From Brachionus koreanus (Eukaryota; Rotifera; Eurotatoria; Ploima; Brachionidae), in the NCBI GenBank assembly GCA_016987375.1, contig PJRA01000506.1, forward strand, positions 651,011 through 686,047: a stretch of DNA of 35,037 bases, written 5' to 3'. A model generated the notes under the pieces. It saw only the letters and a program-made list of their open reading frames with translations, was not told where the DNA came from and ran no database searches. Below are positions 1 to 11,330 of the stretch, piece by piece (the first letter of the stretch is position 1; each line of letters starts with the position of its first letter). Made by a program: the position numbers and the translations under genes.

Positions 1-291
1 ATGAACAAAAAAAATATATATTTCAGATAATTCTTATAAAAAACTGTCAATTTAATTGAAAAGAACATAAAAATAATAAAAAAGAACAATTTTTTTTTGG
101 TACAACCGTTTGGACAATAAAAGACTCTTTTTGTTTTCATTAATTAATTGTTAATTCTGAATAACAAGACATAACGACATGTCGCTAAAATCGAGCATTT
201 AAGCTATTTATCAAATCAATGCTTTAAGCATCATTTCTTTTTTATATTAAGTTCTAAATATATTTTTGAATTAATAACTTTTTTTTAAACA

Positions 292-600
292 ATAATAATA
301 ATACTGATAAGCTATAGCAGGATACCTGCGGACTAGCTTTAGTCTGGCTATGGTAGCTATAAGAAAAAAAAAAGTTATAATTAGTCCGAGTTGAATTTAG
401 TTATCCAGGTCTATACATATACATATTAGCATTTCATTTATTTCAAGTAAAATTTTTTTTTTCTTTCTTTTTTCCACTTCTCTTTTCTTTTTCTCATATT
501 TTCTTCCTGATGTTAAATTTTAATTTAGAGTATCGGTAAGCCTCCTCGGTGGCTAACTTGCAGCATCAGGCCAGCATCCCAGTCCTATAATGGTTAGTTT
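292..600 (-). repeat. LINE 3'-end-like repeat fragment
   Basis: An (AAT)n run is followed by a GC-richer block. Bases 305-332 recur at 10109-10136 with two mismatches in 28, again directly after an AAT-rich run. A second GC-rich block lies at about 536-590. A microsatellite-like tail next to a conserved block is typical of the 3' end of RTE-like non-LTR retrotransposons. Read that way, the element lies on the minus strand with an (ATT)n tail. The family name is inferred; the shared block is what the sequence shows. Confidence 0.4.
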
Positions 601-640
601 TGATAAAAAAAAGTCTGTTCAAGTAATAAATCTACTATAA

Positions 641-777
641 AATTTAAAACTAACTTGTAGACCTTTTGTTCCTCGATCTTTCTCACCTCTTCTTTTCTTC
701 TTTCTCTACTCTTCTTGAACTCTTTCCAAAATAATGTTAGGAAAAGAAATTAGGAGAGTACAAGTTAGTTTTAAATT
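641..777. mobile_element. Small element with perfect 19-bp terminal inverted repeats
   Basis: Positions 641-659 and 759-777 are perfect reverse complements of 19 bases, starting AATTTAAAACTAACTTG. They enclose about 100 bp of pyrimidine-rich, non-coding sequence. Size and structure fit a miniature inverted-repeat element (MITE). No target-site duplication is obvious, so the superfamily cannot be named. Confidence 0.4.
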
Positions 778-1161
778 GTTCGGTAAAAATAGAATTTAGA
801 TTTAAGAAAAATTATGATCTAAAATTGTCATTAAAAAATAAAAGCCTAATCAAATTATGTTATAAGTATCTGAGAGATAACAAGCAATTCATTTTTGACC
901 TTAAATGATCTAAGTTTTGGTTAATCTTTGTTTATTTTTTAAATCAAATTATTATTTTTCTTTTCCACTTGTCCCAATATGCGTTCGGCTTCAACCGCTA
1001 GACGCTTTTGGTAAAAATGGTAAAAAATTAATGTGACCATGTCTGTATATGTATGCATCGACAAAAAAAATAGTTTAGAAAAATAACTAAAAAATAATTT
1101 ATAGAATCTAAGATAAATATTTTCAGTTTTTATTGAGATAATTTTTAATAAAATTTTTAGA

Positions 1162-2835
1162 CCAATTTTGACCAAAGTTGAGGAAGATCAAATTCTAATT
1201 GAAAATGGCAAGAATTATAAAAATTTTCCAGAAAAAAATTATCAAAATAATCCACAAGTTCCATCGTTTAATAGTAAATAATATAAACTAAAGATTGTAT
1301 TAATTTAAATTTTTTTTAAAGAAATTGAATTTAATAGATCAAAAACAATGCCTGATTTATCTAATAAAAAACACGAATCTATTAAATTGTTAAAACCACC
1401 TGCTAACAAATTAGATGCAGAAAAACAAAAAATCCAGCAAGAATATCATGATCGAATTCAAAATTTAGAATACGAGAATCGCCATAAAGAAATAGTCAAT
1501 ATACATGCTGATAACGATATTAAAGTACTACGTCAAAAAACGCAAGCATTAGAAAATTCTAGAGGACATCATCCAAATTTAAAGCAAAACATCAAGCCTC
1601 ATGTGAACTCATTGTATGATCAGGAGCGAAAATTTTTAGGTGAAAGAGCTGAGTTGTACAAATCACAATCTTACAATCCACATTTGATGAAACAATATGT
1701 TGAGTCAGTCCAACATGATTCCAAAGTATCAGCCTCCTTGTCCAACGGCAGCGCTTATCCTAGCCAAAAGAATGTCTACATTGAAAATTACGAACACCGA
1801 CCCAAACTATTTGCTGACAAAGCATTCAATGATTTCAAAACTTTGTCTCGAGCACCTTTAGAAAATGTTCTCAAGAATCCTAATCTATCTGCCGAACCGG
1901 TTCTTCAGGAAAATGGACTAATACAGCAACAATCAACGTATGGACAATCTTATAGTACAAAAAAATTCCTTCAAGAAAATCCTTTAGTTGGCACCAATCA
2001 TTCAAACTTAAATTATGTAAAATTAGACCAGGCTGAATTAGATCATCAAAACATTACATTGAAGTCTCGAGCAGACTATATTGCTCTAAATGAGTATAGG
2101 TCAGGTAATTGTGGTCCTGATGATATGAGTAAAGCAAATGAAATAGTTGATAAATTAGATGCCGAAAGCAAAGAGACAGAGTATCCACGGTATGTCGGCC
2201 CGATTCCACCTCAACCATACGAGCCTTTGTATTGTACTACTGAAATAACAGAGATGTCTGATGGCAATTCGAAAAGAGACTATCAAAGAGTTTATGACTC
2301 ACCATATGTTAATCCTACCAAAAGATATGAACCATTAAAAACAGATCTAGATGCAATGAAAAATTACGAATCAAGAGCATTAAATGAAATGGCCACGCGG
2401 GAAGAATATGAAAAAAGTTTAGTTGATAAAAATATCAGCGATTCATGTGTTCGAATAACACATATTGACAAGAGTCAAGAGAAAACTTCTAGAAGAGCGT
2501 TGGACAAAATAACAGAAATAAGAAGAGACCAGAATCCTGTATCAATCTATCAGTCCTCGTATGCTCCATATTCATTTGATACTCAGAAGCCTTGTCCACC
2601 CAATGAGTTTTATAAGGATATTAATTATAGCCAAGATCCTAGCACCGAAGCAAGAGTTTCAAATGACTCGGTTCATCGAGATTTAAATAGCTTACAAGAT
2701 TCATGGTCTAAAAGTTTGGCTCATAAAAAGTACCACTCGGCGCATCCGGCTGGACTTGCAGATTTAAGAGAAAATATACATACGGGCAAAAAAATTATTT
2801 ACGAAGCTCCATCAAATGCTTACAGATTTGCTTAA
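1162..2835 (+). CDS. Unrecognised protein with N-terminal coiled coil; 5' end incomplete
   Basis: A solid ORF runs from an ATG at 1348 to 2835 (495 residues). The frame stays open upstream to 1322, where a 48-bp GT-AG intron (1274-1321, phase 1) joins it to an exon starting near 1162. That exon has no in-frame ATG, so the true start lies further 5' or the start is 1348. Residues 15-75 from the 1348 ATG are charged and heptad-like (probable coiled coil). The rest is hydrophilic and rich in Tyr, Pro, Asn and Ser, with no signal peptide or membrane segment. The last 50 residues hold a W-S-K-S ... A-H-K-K-Y-H ... D-L-R-E-N ... G-K-K segment that recalls ciliary or sperm microtubule inner proteins; this is from memory and unverified. 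A poly(A) signal follows at 2909. Coding status is firm; function is unknown. Confidence 0.75.
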
Positions 2836-3828
2836 ATAGTCAATTGTTTATGGCCTCAGAAAAAAATATTAATCTTTAGTTTATCATTTCCGGTTTTTGA
2901 ACAAATTAAATAAAAACAGAATAAGCATTCATTCGATATAAGCCACAATGTTAATTCTGAATACTGTTTTGGCTCAAAAATATCCTAAAATTCTTTTTTT
3001 TTTTAATTTAAATAAAAAAAAATTTTGAAAAATAGTTTTGAGACTTGTTTTTCTTGGTTTCCTATCTTATTTATGCTTAAATCTTTAAAGTCTTTTCAAA
3101 GAAAAAAGATTAATTTTTAATTTAAATAATTTTTAAATTCTAATGCAAAATTTTAGTATTTCTAAATTTTAATTTGTCCTCATCTTCCAATTTTTCTTTT
3201 TTTTCTGTCGGAATTAACGAATATTGAATATTATTTTAATAATTTTATTTTTTAATACTAAAGCTTGTTCTACCAAATATATCATATGGTTCATGACATG
3301 TATAAACCGGATTGCAAAAACTATACAAATTTGCAAATTAGTATAAGCATTAGAAAATCATTAGAATTTAATTGCAGAGATTTTGCAAAGATTAAATTTT
3401 GGTTGATACATTCTGTGTATCAGATGATTTATTTTAAAAAACTTGCTTTTGACTTAAAGAAAAAAAGTTTTAAAAATTTTTATTTTTTGTTGTGGTGTTT
3501 TGATATAAAATTCACAATGCCCTTCTTTGGAACTTGGTGATTTAGAGTATAATCAATTAAATAAGTTATATTCTAGTCACTTTAGCCATACTGTATATTG
3601 TTTCAAATACATTTTCTTAATGTTCAATTTTTCAAAAATTAAATTAACTTTTTATTATTTTTAGTTATTTACAAATATTTTATTTTAGGAAATACAGTTT
3701 AATACTTTAGTGGTTTAGCTAATTTTTAACAGCTTCATTTTAAAATAATTAATTTATTATCAAACGATTTTATGTAAAAAAAAACTAAATAAAATTTTTC
3801 TAATACAACACATAAAAATCAAAATATT
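2836..3828. other. Intergenic region between convergent genes
   Basis: This is the 3' region shared by two convergent genes. AATAAA at 2909-2914 can serve the upstream plus-strand gene, and TTTATT at 3753-3758 (AATAAA on the minus strand) can serve the LRR gene. The open frame 3265-3540 lacks an ATG start and is Phe/Lys-rich, as expected by chance in AT-rich DNA. Nothing else is seen. Confidence 0.5.
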
Positions 3829-6180
3829 TTATGAAAAGTTAACTTTAGTATAAATTGATTTTAATTCTTGAATATTTTGGACTTTAGTGTCAATCTTTAC
3901 ACTGTATAAATTAGTTAAGTTTGATAAATAACTAGCATTAAGATAAATCAAATCGTTCAATTGAATGTATAAATAGCGAAGATTTTGTAAATTCGTAAAC
4001 AGACTGAAATCAACCGTTTCTAATAGACATTCTGAAATATCCAAGCTGTATAAACTTGATGCACTTGTTGAGGGTACAACCAACAAATAGTTTATGTATT
4101 TCAAAGGATTTTTATTGAGAGAAAGATATCTCAAGTTTTTCAAATCATGACTAAACGTTTCAATTTGGTTTTCTTGTAAGTAAACAAAGTTTAAATTTGG
4201 TTTGCCATTCAAGTCAATCGATTTAAGCATATTAGTTTTCAAGTCTAGATAATAAAGAAGTGAAAGATTTTTGAATGTGTCGGCATGCAAATACTTGATT
4301 TGATTTTTGTAGAGATATAGATATCTCAAATTATAGAGATTATTGAATGCATTGGCTTCTATTGTGCTAATTGAATTTTCAGCCAAATTCAAATTATCCA
4401 ACGAGTTTAAACCATGAAAAATGCCATTGTAAAGAGTTGTCAGTTTATTTTGAAATAGATCAAGATTGACTAGATTTAAAAATTCTCCAAATGTATTTTT
4501 TTGAATATTTGATATTTGGTTTGTGGGCAAATAAAGATTTTTTATTTTTTTGAGGCTTTCAAAAAAGCCTTGATACAAAAAAGTAAACCGATTGCCCCTT
4601 AAATAAAGAATTTCCAACATTAGACACGCTTGAAAGGTATCATTGTCAATATAAGATATTTGGTTGTAGTCAATGTTGATTACTCTAATTGAATTTAAGC
4701 CATTGAATATTTCAAAAGATAAATTAACAAAATTATTTCTTGATAATTCAATATAATCAATTGAATAGAGACCATAAAATGAACCATTTTCTACTCCTGA
4801 CAATTGGGTGCTAGTTAAATAAAGATTTTTGAGTTTAGATAGGCCTTTGAACATGTCCTTATAAAGATACTTAATCTGATTGTATGAAAGAGAAAGGGTT
4901 AATAAATTTTGAAAGTCAATGAAAGTATCATTTTCTATTTTTGTTATCAAATTTGAATTTAAATAGAGACTTCTTAGTATTGCAAGACCACTAAACATTT
5001 CTCTATAAATATAAAAAAGTTTATTATTACTTAAGGCTAAATAGTCTATATTAATCACATCTTCAAATGTGCTGTTTTCAATTTTTTCTAATACATTGCC
5101 TGATAGATAGAGATTTTTCAATGAAGTTAAGCCTTTGAAACCCCCTACGATATGAAATTAAAGATATGAAATTTTGTTATAACCAAGATCGAGTGTTTGC
5201 AGATTATTTGAAAATAAGAATGTTCCATTTTTGATTTCTGTTATCAAATTTCTTCTTATATAGAAGCTATTTAATTTTGATAAGTTTGATAAATCTGGAA
5301 ATGAATTTAAATAATTATAGCTCAATTGTATAGTTTCTAAATTTTCCAAATTAGAAAATGAGTTTTTCTCAATAAAAGTAATTTGATTGAAGTATAGACT
5401 TATATATTTGAGACTCAAAAGGTCTTTAAATGTCCAAGAATAAACCTTACTCAAATAATTCCGATACATATATAGATTTTCTAATTTAGCCAAATGAATA
5501 AAAGATCCTTGTTCAATCTTTTGAATGCTATTTAATTGTAAATCTAGAGTTATTAAATTTGCTAAATTATAAAATGAATTCTCATCAATTTGACAGATTT
5601 GATTATAATATAGACTAAGATATGTTAAATTTGACATGTTTTGAAAAGTGAAAGATTTAACAAGACAAATTTTCTTTTTACTAAGAGTAAGCTTATTAGT
5701 GGTGTAAATGCTAACATTTTTTTCATCAATTATATTTCCAGTATCTAAAAATTAAATAAAATTTGAAAAAAAATTTACTTATTAATTAACTTATTACCAT
5801 AACAATCAAATAGGCATTTTTCGTCAGGATCAACTCTTTTGGACCAGTATTTTTTTTCAATATTTTTGTCAATGGGTGAAATTTTGAAAAACATGCTGCA
5901 ATTTTTATAGTCAAATTCAATTAGACGACAAAAAAAATTTTGATTGCATTTTTTGAAGCAATTAAGTCTACTAGTGGTCATGTAACTTTCTACATGTTCA
6001 GTTTTTGACGAGTTTATTTTATCTATTGATTCCAAAGAAATTTTCCGAAAGGCTGAATCTGTATTTTATATCAATGTTTAATCAAAAAAAAAAGATAAAT
6101 TTCATTTTTTTTAATAAACCTTTAACTTCAGAAATTTGAATTGAAATTCTAATTAGATAAAATAAAATTGTTATAATCAT
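3829..6180 (-). CDS. Secreted PAN-like/leucine-rich-repeat protein, interrupted by an in-frame stop
   Basis: Three exons on the minus strand: 6180-6120, 6058-5798 and 5744-3829. Introns are 6119-6059 (61 bp) and 5797-5745 (53 bp), both GT-AG and phase 1. Exon 1 starts with ATG at 6180 and encodes a signal peptide (MIITILFYLIRISIQ...). Exon 2 carries a cysteine-rich PAN/apple-like stretch (Cys spaced as C-x3-C-x5-C, then C). Exon 3 holds about 24 tandem LRRs of about 24 residues (L-x2-L-x-L-x2-N-x-I). No C-terminal membrane segment or cysteine cap is visible. Codon 303 is TAA (5160-5158). The same frame then continues with perfect LRR periodicity to the stop at 3829, so without that stop the product would be about 745 residues. 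Either the gene is a recent pseudogene that yields a 302-residue product, or the stop is an assembly error. A role in extracellular recognition or adhesion is inferred from the domains. Confidence 0.8.
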
Positions 6181-7632
6181 AGTGCTGCTTGAAATTTTTG
6201 GTTTATAATTTAATAAACTTTTATGGTTTTAAATAAGACCCTTAAAAAAATAATGAATAATTTATTTATTTGATAAATAAGCTGTTCTTCAAAATTTAAT
6301 AAAATATTGGTTAATTTTTTTCAATCACAAACAAATAACACCAAATTTTAAAACTAACATAGGCGATGTAAATAAGAATTCTTACAAAATTTTCTGATTT
6401 ATTGCGTTTTTTTTCTGGTTATAATGAACAAACAAAAAAAGCAATACAAAAAAAAAAACAAATTCATCATTTATTCATAAGTTTCAAAATTCAACATTCT
6501 CAATTTCAATTTCAAAATCTAGATTTAAAGCAATAATAATTTTGTTTTAATTTGCTTACTTGATTAATAATCTTTAATATTATATCTTTTAATAAAGGAC
6601 AATAATTTCGATAAAAAATTGCACAACTTTTTCAGTTCCATTTAGAACAAAAAATATCCATACTTTGAATACAATCTATTTTCTACATTTTGAGAATAAT
6701 TGTTCAGTTTACCTTTATTTGTTTTTACTAGCAGTCTTGGAAATTTTTTGTTAAACTAATTTACCTATTTTAACGTTCCTATTTTAGTGATATGGGCTAT
6801 TACTGAAAATCTAAAACCTCAAGTTTCAAAGTAAAACACGGATTCAAGCTTACCAAAAATAAAACTCAAATAAAGTGCTTATTAAGCTTCTGAAGTCCAT
6901 TTTTTTGTAAGAGTAAAAGCTAATTTTAGGCTTTATTGTAATCAAAAAACTTACAATAATGCTAAGTCAATAACCGAAAATGTTTTCTTGACCTCGCATT
7001 AAAAAGTGTAAATTTTATATTAAATTAGAGGAAACCAAGCGCAAAGCAAGTTTTTGAGTAAGGGTGAGGGATTAAAGATTAATATAAAAAAATTAATAAA
7101 TAATGAATCTAACGTTTTAAATTTATTCAAATAAAAAATTGTTTAAGAGCACTAATATAGTTCACTAATATATTTGCCTTAAATAAAATTTTTAATTTCT
7201 TTAATAATATTTTTATTTTGTGTGGGTCAGATGGTTTATGTACTTATGCGTAACAATTGAGGTAGTACATTTCAGACATAATTTTTTATGTTAGTCTGAT
7301 TAACCATTCATCATTTATAATAAAACCTTGTAGAAGGTCTCATCATCCGAAGCTTTAACTAGCAAATTTTACTTATTTATGCTAATAATCTGGTTTTAAA
7401 ATCAAAGTATTTGATTTTAACATATGAAAAAAAAATGCTAATTTTAAAAATATTTCAAATTATTTTATAAAAAGATGCTGCTCTAAGAAAATCTAATCCT
7501 CATGTATATACCCTGAAATTTGCAATTATAAATTCTAAACAAAATTTTTCAAATAAATCTTTAAATTTGATTTTAAAAATTATCTCTTTTTCTTAAATGG
7601 ACTTGAACTAAAAACGACTAGTTCAAATAAAT
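6181..7632. other. Intergenic region between divergent genes
   Basis: About 1.45 kb separates the starts of the LRR gene (minus) and the TMEM184-like gene (plus), so both promoters should lie here. The sequence is AT-rich with no recognisable ORF or TATA box that stands out from background. A perfect 11-bp stem with a 3-nt loop occurs at 7396-7420. Nothing else can be supported. Confidence 0.4.
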
Positions 7633-10544
7633 ATGAGCATTGATAAGATAAAAAAATTTTTAGCTTTTTTGAGCTGTGTTTCATATGCAATTATTGTCCT
7701 TATTGTACTACCTTTGTGTATTTATGAAAAAAATCGTGACCACTCAAGCAAAGTGGAGGCCTGGTTTATTGGCGGTATTTTTGTTATGGCAACATTGCCA
7801 GTTTCCATGTATGGTATCATAAAACATGCTCTTCATTATAGTAAGCCTCATTTACAAAAATACATAATCAGAATTCTTTTCATGGTGCCAATTTATGCTC
7901 TTAATTCATGGATTGTTCTCAAATTACCTCAAACCTCAATCTATCTTGATACTATTCGAGAATGCTACGAGGCGTTTAGTATATACAATTTTATGATGTA
8001 TTTGATTAACTTTTTAAAGTAAATTTTTTTTTAATGTTTGAATTGAAAAAATAAATTATTAAAAAAAAGACATGAGGTTCCCGATTTTGAAATCATCAAA
8101 TATTCCAAGAAAAACATTAAATGGTTGTGTTGCTTGCCGCCATGCGAGAATGGAGTATCTGTTCTAGATAAATGCAAATTTGGTGTTCTCCAATATACAC
8201 TAATTAGAGTGATTACTTCTTTTATAGCTTAGTACTTTATTTAAAATCAAATTTCTTATAGAAATTTTTATTAGCCTAAATATTTAAAAGTGTTTCTGAA
8301 ATTTTCAAAGTTTACAATGAAGGTGAAATTGACTTTCGATTCTCTTGGTCATATGTTGCCATTGCAAATAATTTCTCCCAAATGGTAATTAGAAAAATAC
8401 ATATAACAATTCTAAATTATATATAACATAATTATATTAAGATTGCAATGTTCTGTTTGATTTTGTTCTACACAGTTTTTAGATCCGAACTTTCTCCACT
8501 AAAGCCTATTCGGCAGTATTTATGCATTAAATTCGTTGTTTTTGTAACTTTTTGGTAAATTATTTTGTTTTTTAAAAACAAAAACAAAAATCAATTTAGT
8601 TGAATTTTTAAGGCAATCAATTTTAATTGCAATATTGACCAAATTTGGAATTATATCTACAAATCAATGGCCATATTTTCCAACAATAATTGATACAGTC
8701 AATGGTTTGCAGGATTTTTTAATCTGCGTTGAAATGTTTATTGCGTCCATTGCTCATATAATTGCATTTCCTGTAACTCCATATTTAATCGATGAACGTT
8801 TAAATTGGCTATCGAATATAGCTAATGCAGCTAATGTGTCAGACTTGAGTTATGAAGTCAAAAGTCACTATGACCACTTCTATGGTAAAGTAAAAAGTGC
8901 TCTAAGAAAAGGAAGATCTTGTGAAACAGTAGCCAATTCGATTGAAGAAGTTAATGAATATACCAGACTTGTTGTTGATTCTCAAGGTAATTGAATTTTT
9001 TAAACTAATAGAGATTGTATACAACTGACTTGCTGAGTTATTTCTTGCGTTAAAAAATATATTAAAAGCTTTATAGTAGTTTTGGGCACTGTCAGTGACG
9101 GCCACTGGACCGCCAAAACTTGGTGTTGACTGTGTACAAAAATAAAATTTTAAAAATTTGAAACATAGAAGAATTTGGTATGAAAAAAAAAATTTTTGCA
9201 CGCGGCCATCAAGATGGTCAACATCATGTAATGGCGATTCAGTGGGCGTTACTGACAGTACCCAGCACTATTTTATAGATATTAAGAAAATTTTCACTTA
9301 TTTTCAAAATTTTCAGTGCCGTGGTTTAAAAAGAAATCTCTGAAATAAAGTATTAAATAAAAGAGTCTGCATTCATAGCCATTTCTTTATTTTTTTTATA
9401 AATTTGACCACTAATTGAAAATAAATTTTTAATCGTCATTTATAAATTAGTAACAATTTTATTAATTTTTGATATTTAATTTTGCATATAAAAAATTTTG
9501 GGTAATTTTTTATATAATAATAAAAAATTAAAGGAAAAAATTTCCATTAATTTAGACTTGAATTTCATTTATAACTGCTAAAAGATTAAAATCAAGTATT
9601 AGTTAATTTTTGATAAAGAAAATTTTCTTAATATCTATAAAATAGTGCTGGGTACTGTCAGTAACGCCCACTGAATCGCCATTACATGATGTTGACCATC
9701 TTGATGGCCGCGTGCAAAAATTTTTTTTTTCATACCAAATTCTTCTATGTTTCAAATTTTTAAAATTTTATTTTTGTACACAGTCAACACCAAGTTTTGG
9801 CGGTCCAGTGGCCGTCACTGACAGTGCCCAAAACTACTATAAAGCTTTTAATTGTTCAGTTATAGAATTGTTTTCGAAAGAATAAACTTTGTTTGATTAA
9901 ATTAACCCTAATTTATAAAAGAGTTTTTTTAATCTGAATGAAAGATAGAATAACAGTTCTTAAAAAATAACTAGTTTGCTACGTCTATTATAAAAAATTT
10001 TTTCAATTGAATTTAAAAGAAAAGAAGACATATTTAAAATAATTGATAAATAACCTAGTTTTTTTTATTAAAGAATCAAAAATTCTTGTTGTTTTAAAAT
10101 TATAATAATGATAAGCTACAGCAGGATATCTGCGGAACAAGACTNNNNNNNNNNNNNNNNNNNNNNNNNNNNNNNNNNNNNNNNNNNNNNNNNNNNNNNN
10201 NNNNNNNNNNNNNNNNNNNNNNNNNNNNNNNNNNNNNNNNNNNNNNNNNNNTTACAATCAAGATTTTTAGCTTATAAAGATCATTTTTTAAAATTTTATT
10301 TGTATCTGATAAAATCAAAGTTTTAATTTTTCAAAAAGGGGTCTAAAAAGCCCCTCGGGCGTTCTAGTGTTAATTGAAAAATATTATAGTTTAAAATTAT
10401 TTTTTTTAATTTGGAGGCAATTTAAAATATAAACTCTTTCATGTTTTTGTCTTTAAATTTTTAAATTTATTTATTTTTTCAGAAGCGTATGGAATTCAAG
10501 CACAAATCGAAATCGAATCGGAGGATCTGATTGTTGAAATTTAG
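7633..10544 (+). CDS. TMEM184: TMEM184/OST-alpha family multi-pass membrane protein
   Basis: Six exons: 7633-8018, 8070-8231, 8291-8384, 8442-8554, 8613-8986 and 10483-10544. All phases match and give 396 residues, close to TMEM184B/C. The start ATG at 7633 precedes a hydrophobic first helix. Family hallmarks are present: WFIGGIFV, a Q-K-Y-I-I-R-I-L-F-M-V-P-I-Y block, the ECYEA motif, CCLPPCENG, K-x-G-V-L-Q-Y, NEGE before SWSYV, ELSPLKPIRQYLCIK, and a GLQDFLICVEMF block. About seven membrane helices are expected (organic solute transporter Ostalpha fold). Vertebrate relatives act at endosomes and the plasma membrane; the substrate is not defined. Introns 1-4 are 51-59 bp. Intron 5 (8987-10482, 1496 bp) is filled with repeats and the assembly gap. 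The last exon encodes an acidic tail ending V-E-I. A possible poly(A) signal lies at 10730. Confidence 0.92.
9061..9852. mobile_element. Foldback element with perfect 235-bp inverted arms
   Basis: Arms 9061-9295 and 9618-9852 are exact reverse complements over 235 bases, separated by 322 bp of AT-rich sequence. Each arm is itself element-like: it has a GC-rich outer end (from 9084, GGGCACTGTCAGTGACGG) and an inner end (to 9263) that is an imperfect inverted copy of it, with about 5 mismatches in 31. The structure fits either two head-to-head copies of a roughly 180-bp MITE or one foldback DNA transposon. There is no coding capacity and no clear target-site duplication. It sits in the last intron of the TMEM184-like gene. 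A diverged partial relative is at 19851-19945. Confidence 0.8.
10103..10144 (-). repeat. Second copy of the LINE-end-like repeat, cut by the gap
   Basis: Bases 10109-10136 match 305-332 with two differences, and both copies follow an AAT-rich run. The copy runs directly into the N gap at 10145, so its remaining length is unknown. It lies inside the last intron of the TMEM184-like gene. Confidence 0.45.
10145..10251. other. Assembly gap
   Basis: A run of 107 N. The repeat on its left edge probably broke the assembly. The true gap size may differ from the number of N. Confidence 0.99.
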
Positions 10545-11330
10545 CTTTTAAATATCAAAATATTCTTCTAAAAAATTTGAAGTCATTATTTATTTTTAAT
10601 TGCAAAGTAATTTAATATAAAAACTGGATTCATTTAAATATTAGTATAAATACATTTCGATTATCTGTCCTTTATTTTATGCAATGTAGATGTCTTTTAA
10701 ATTTTAAGATTTGAATATTTAATATTAAAAATAAATATTGTTAATAAATCTATTTTCAAAAGCACTCAACATCTAAAAGCTAGCTTTAAATTTAAAGATT
10801 GAAAGATTTTTTCATCCATGATAACAAAAAAATTTGAATTGGTTAAAATGAACTTTGGACTCAATTTCATTATTGTATTTTCTAAAATTAAATTAATTTT
10901 TCTAAAATTGCGTTGCGATTTAATTTTCAAAAACGTTTTCCTAATTAGTTTCTTTAATTTCAAAATTTAGTTTACATAATTGGTCCAAAAATGTATGCTA
11001 GAATTACCTAACATCAATTTCATCATCTTAGTATTCAATCATGTGTTTTTCAATTAATACTTAATAGCTATCTAAAAACATCAATTCTAAATGCATACAT
11101 AAACTAATTTTATTGTTATTAAACCACTTTTGATAAGTAAATTTTCCATTTGCACTATTCCCACCAAATTGAAATACGAAAAAAAAGCATAGCTTACAAA
11201 AATCACGCATTAGAAATATTGTATATTACTCTTGAGATTTTATTATTATCTATAAATAAAAGACCTAAATTTTAGAAATTATTTTGCTGCAAGCTCTTTG
11301 AGATTTAAAGCATAAAAATTTTTTGTTAGA
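10545..11330. other. Intergenic region upstream of LRRC58
   Basis: This holds the 3' region of the TMEM184-like gene (possible AATAAA at 10730-10735) and the promoter side of LRRC58. The sequence is AT-rich. The minus-strand frame 10766-10963 is Lys/Leu/Ile-rich and looks like chance. No motif can be supported. Confidence 0.4.

Larger units (their letters stand above)
1..1161. other. Gene-poor 5' flank with repeat fragments
   Basis: Mostly AT-rich sequence with long pyrimidine runs (about 450-500 and 660-720) that encode nothing recognisable. It contains the LINE-end-like fragment and the small inverted-repeat element listed separately. The more GC-rich patch at about 970-1010 is open on both strands: an ATG at 979 on the plus strand, and a short frame ending at 939 on the minus strand. 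Neither could be joined convincingly to a gene. Confidence 0.5.

Noticed and set aside
979..1009. Possible first exon of the 1162-2835 gene (ATG at 979, GTAAAA donor)
   Set aside because: The donor leaves phase 2, and every candidate acceptor that keeps the downstream frame creates a stop at or just after the junction. Left as unresolved.
939..1175. Minus-strand ORF of 78 codons
   Set aside because: Its last 20 residues look protein-like, but most of it is Phe/Leu/Lys-rich as expected in AT-rich DNA, and no splice partner was found.
3265..3540. Plus-strand ORF of 91 codons
   Set aside because: It lacks an ATG start, is rich in Phe/Lys/Ile, and lies between two converging 3' ends.
8902..9343. 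Overlapping ORFs on both strands at 8902-9201 and 9158-9343
   Set aside because: They read through the end of TMEM184 exon 5 and the foldback arm, and are shadows of the exon and repeat.
10100..10326. ORFs spanning the N gap
   Set aside because: They exist only because N was treated as coding.
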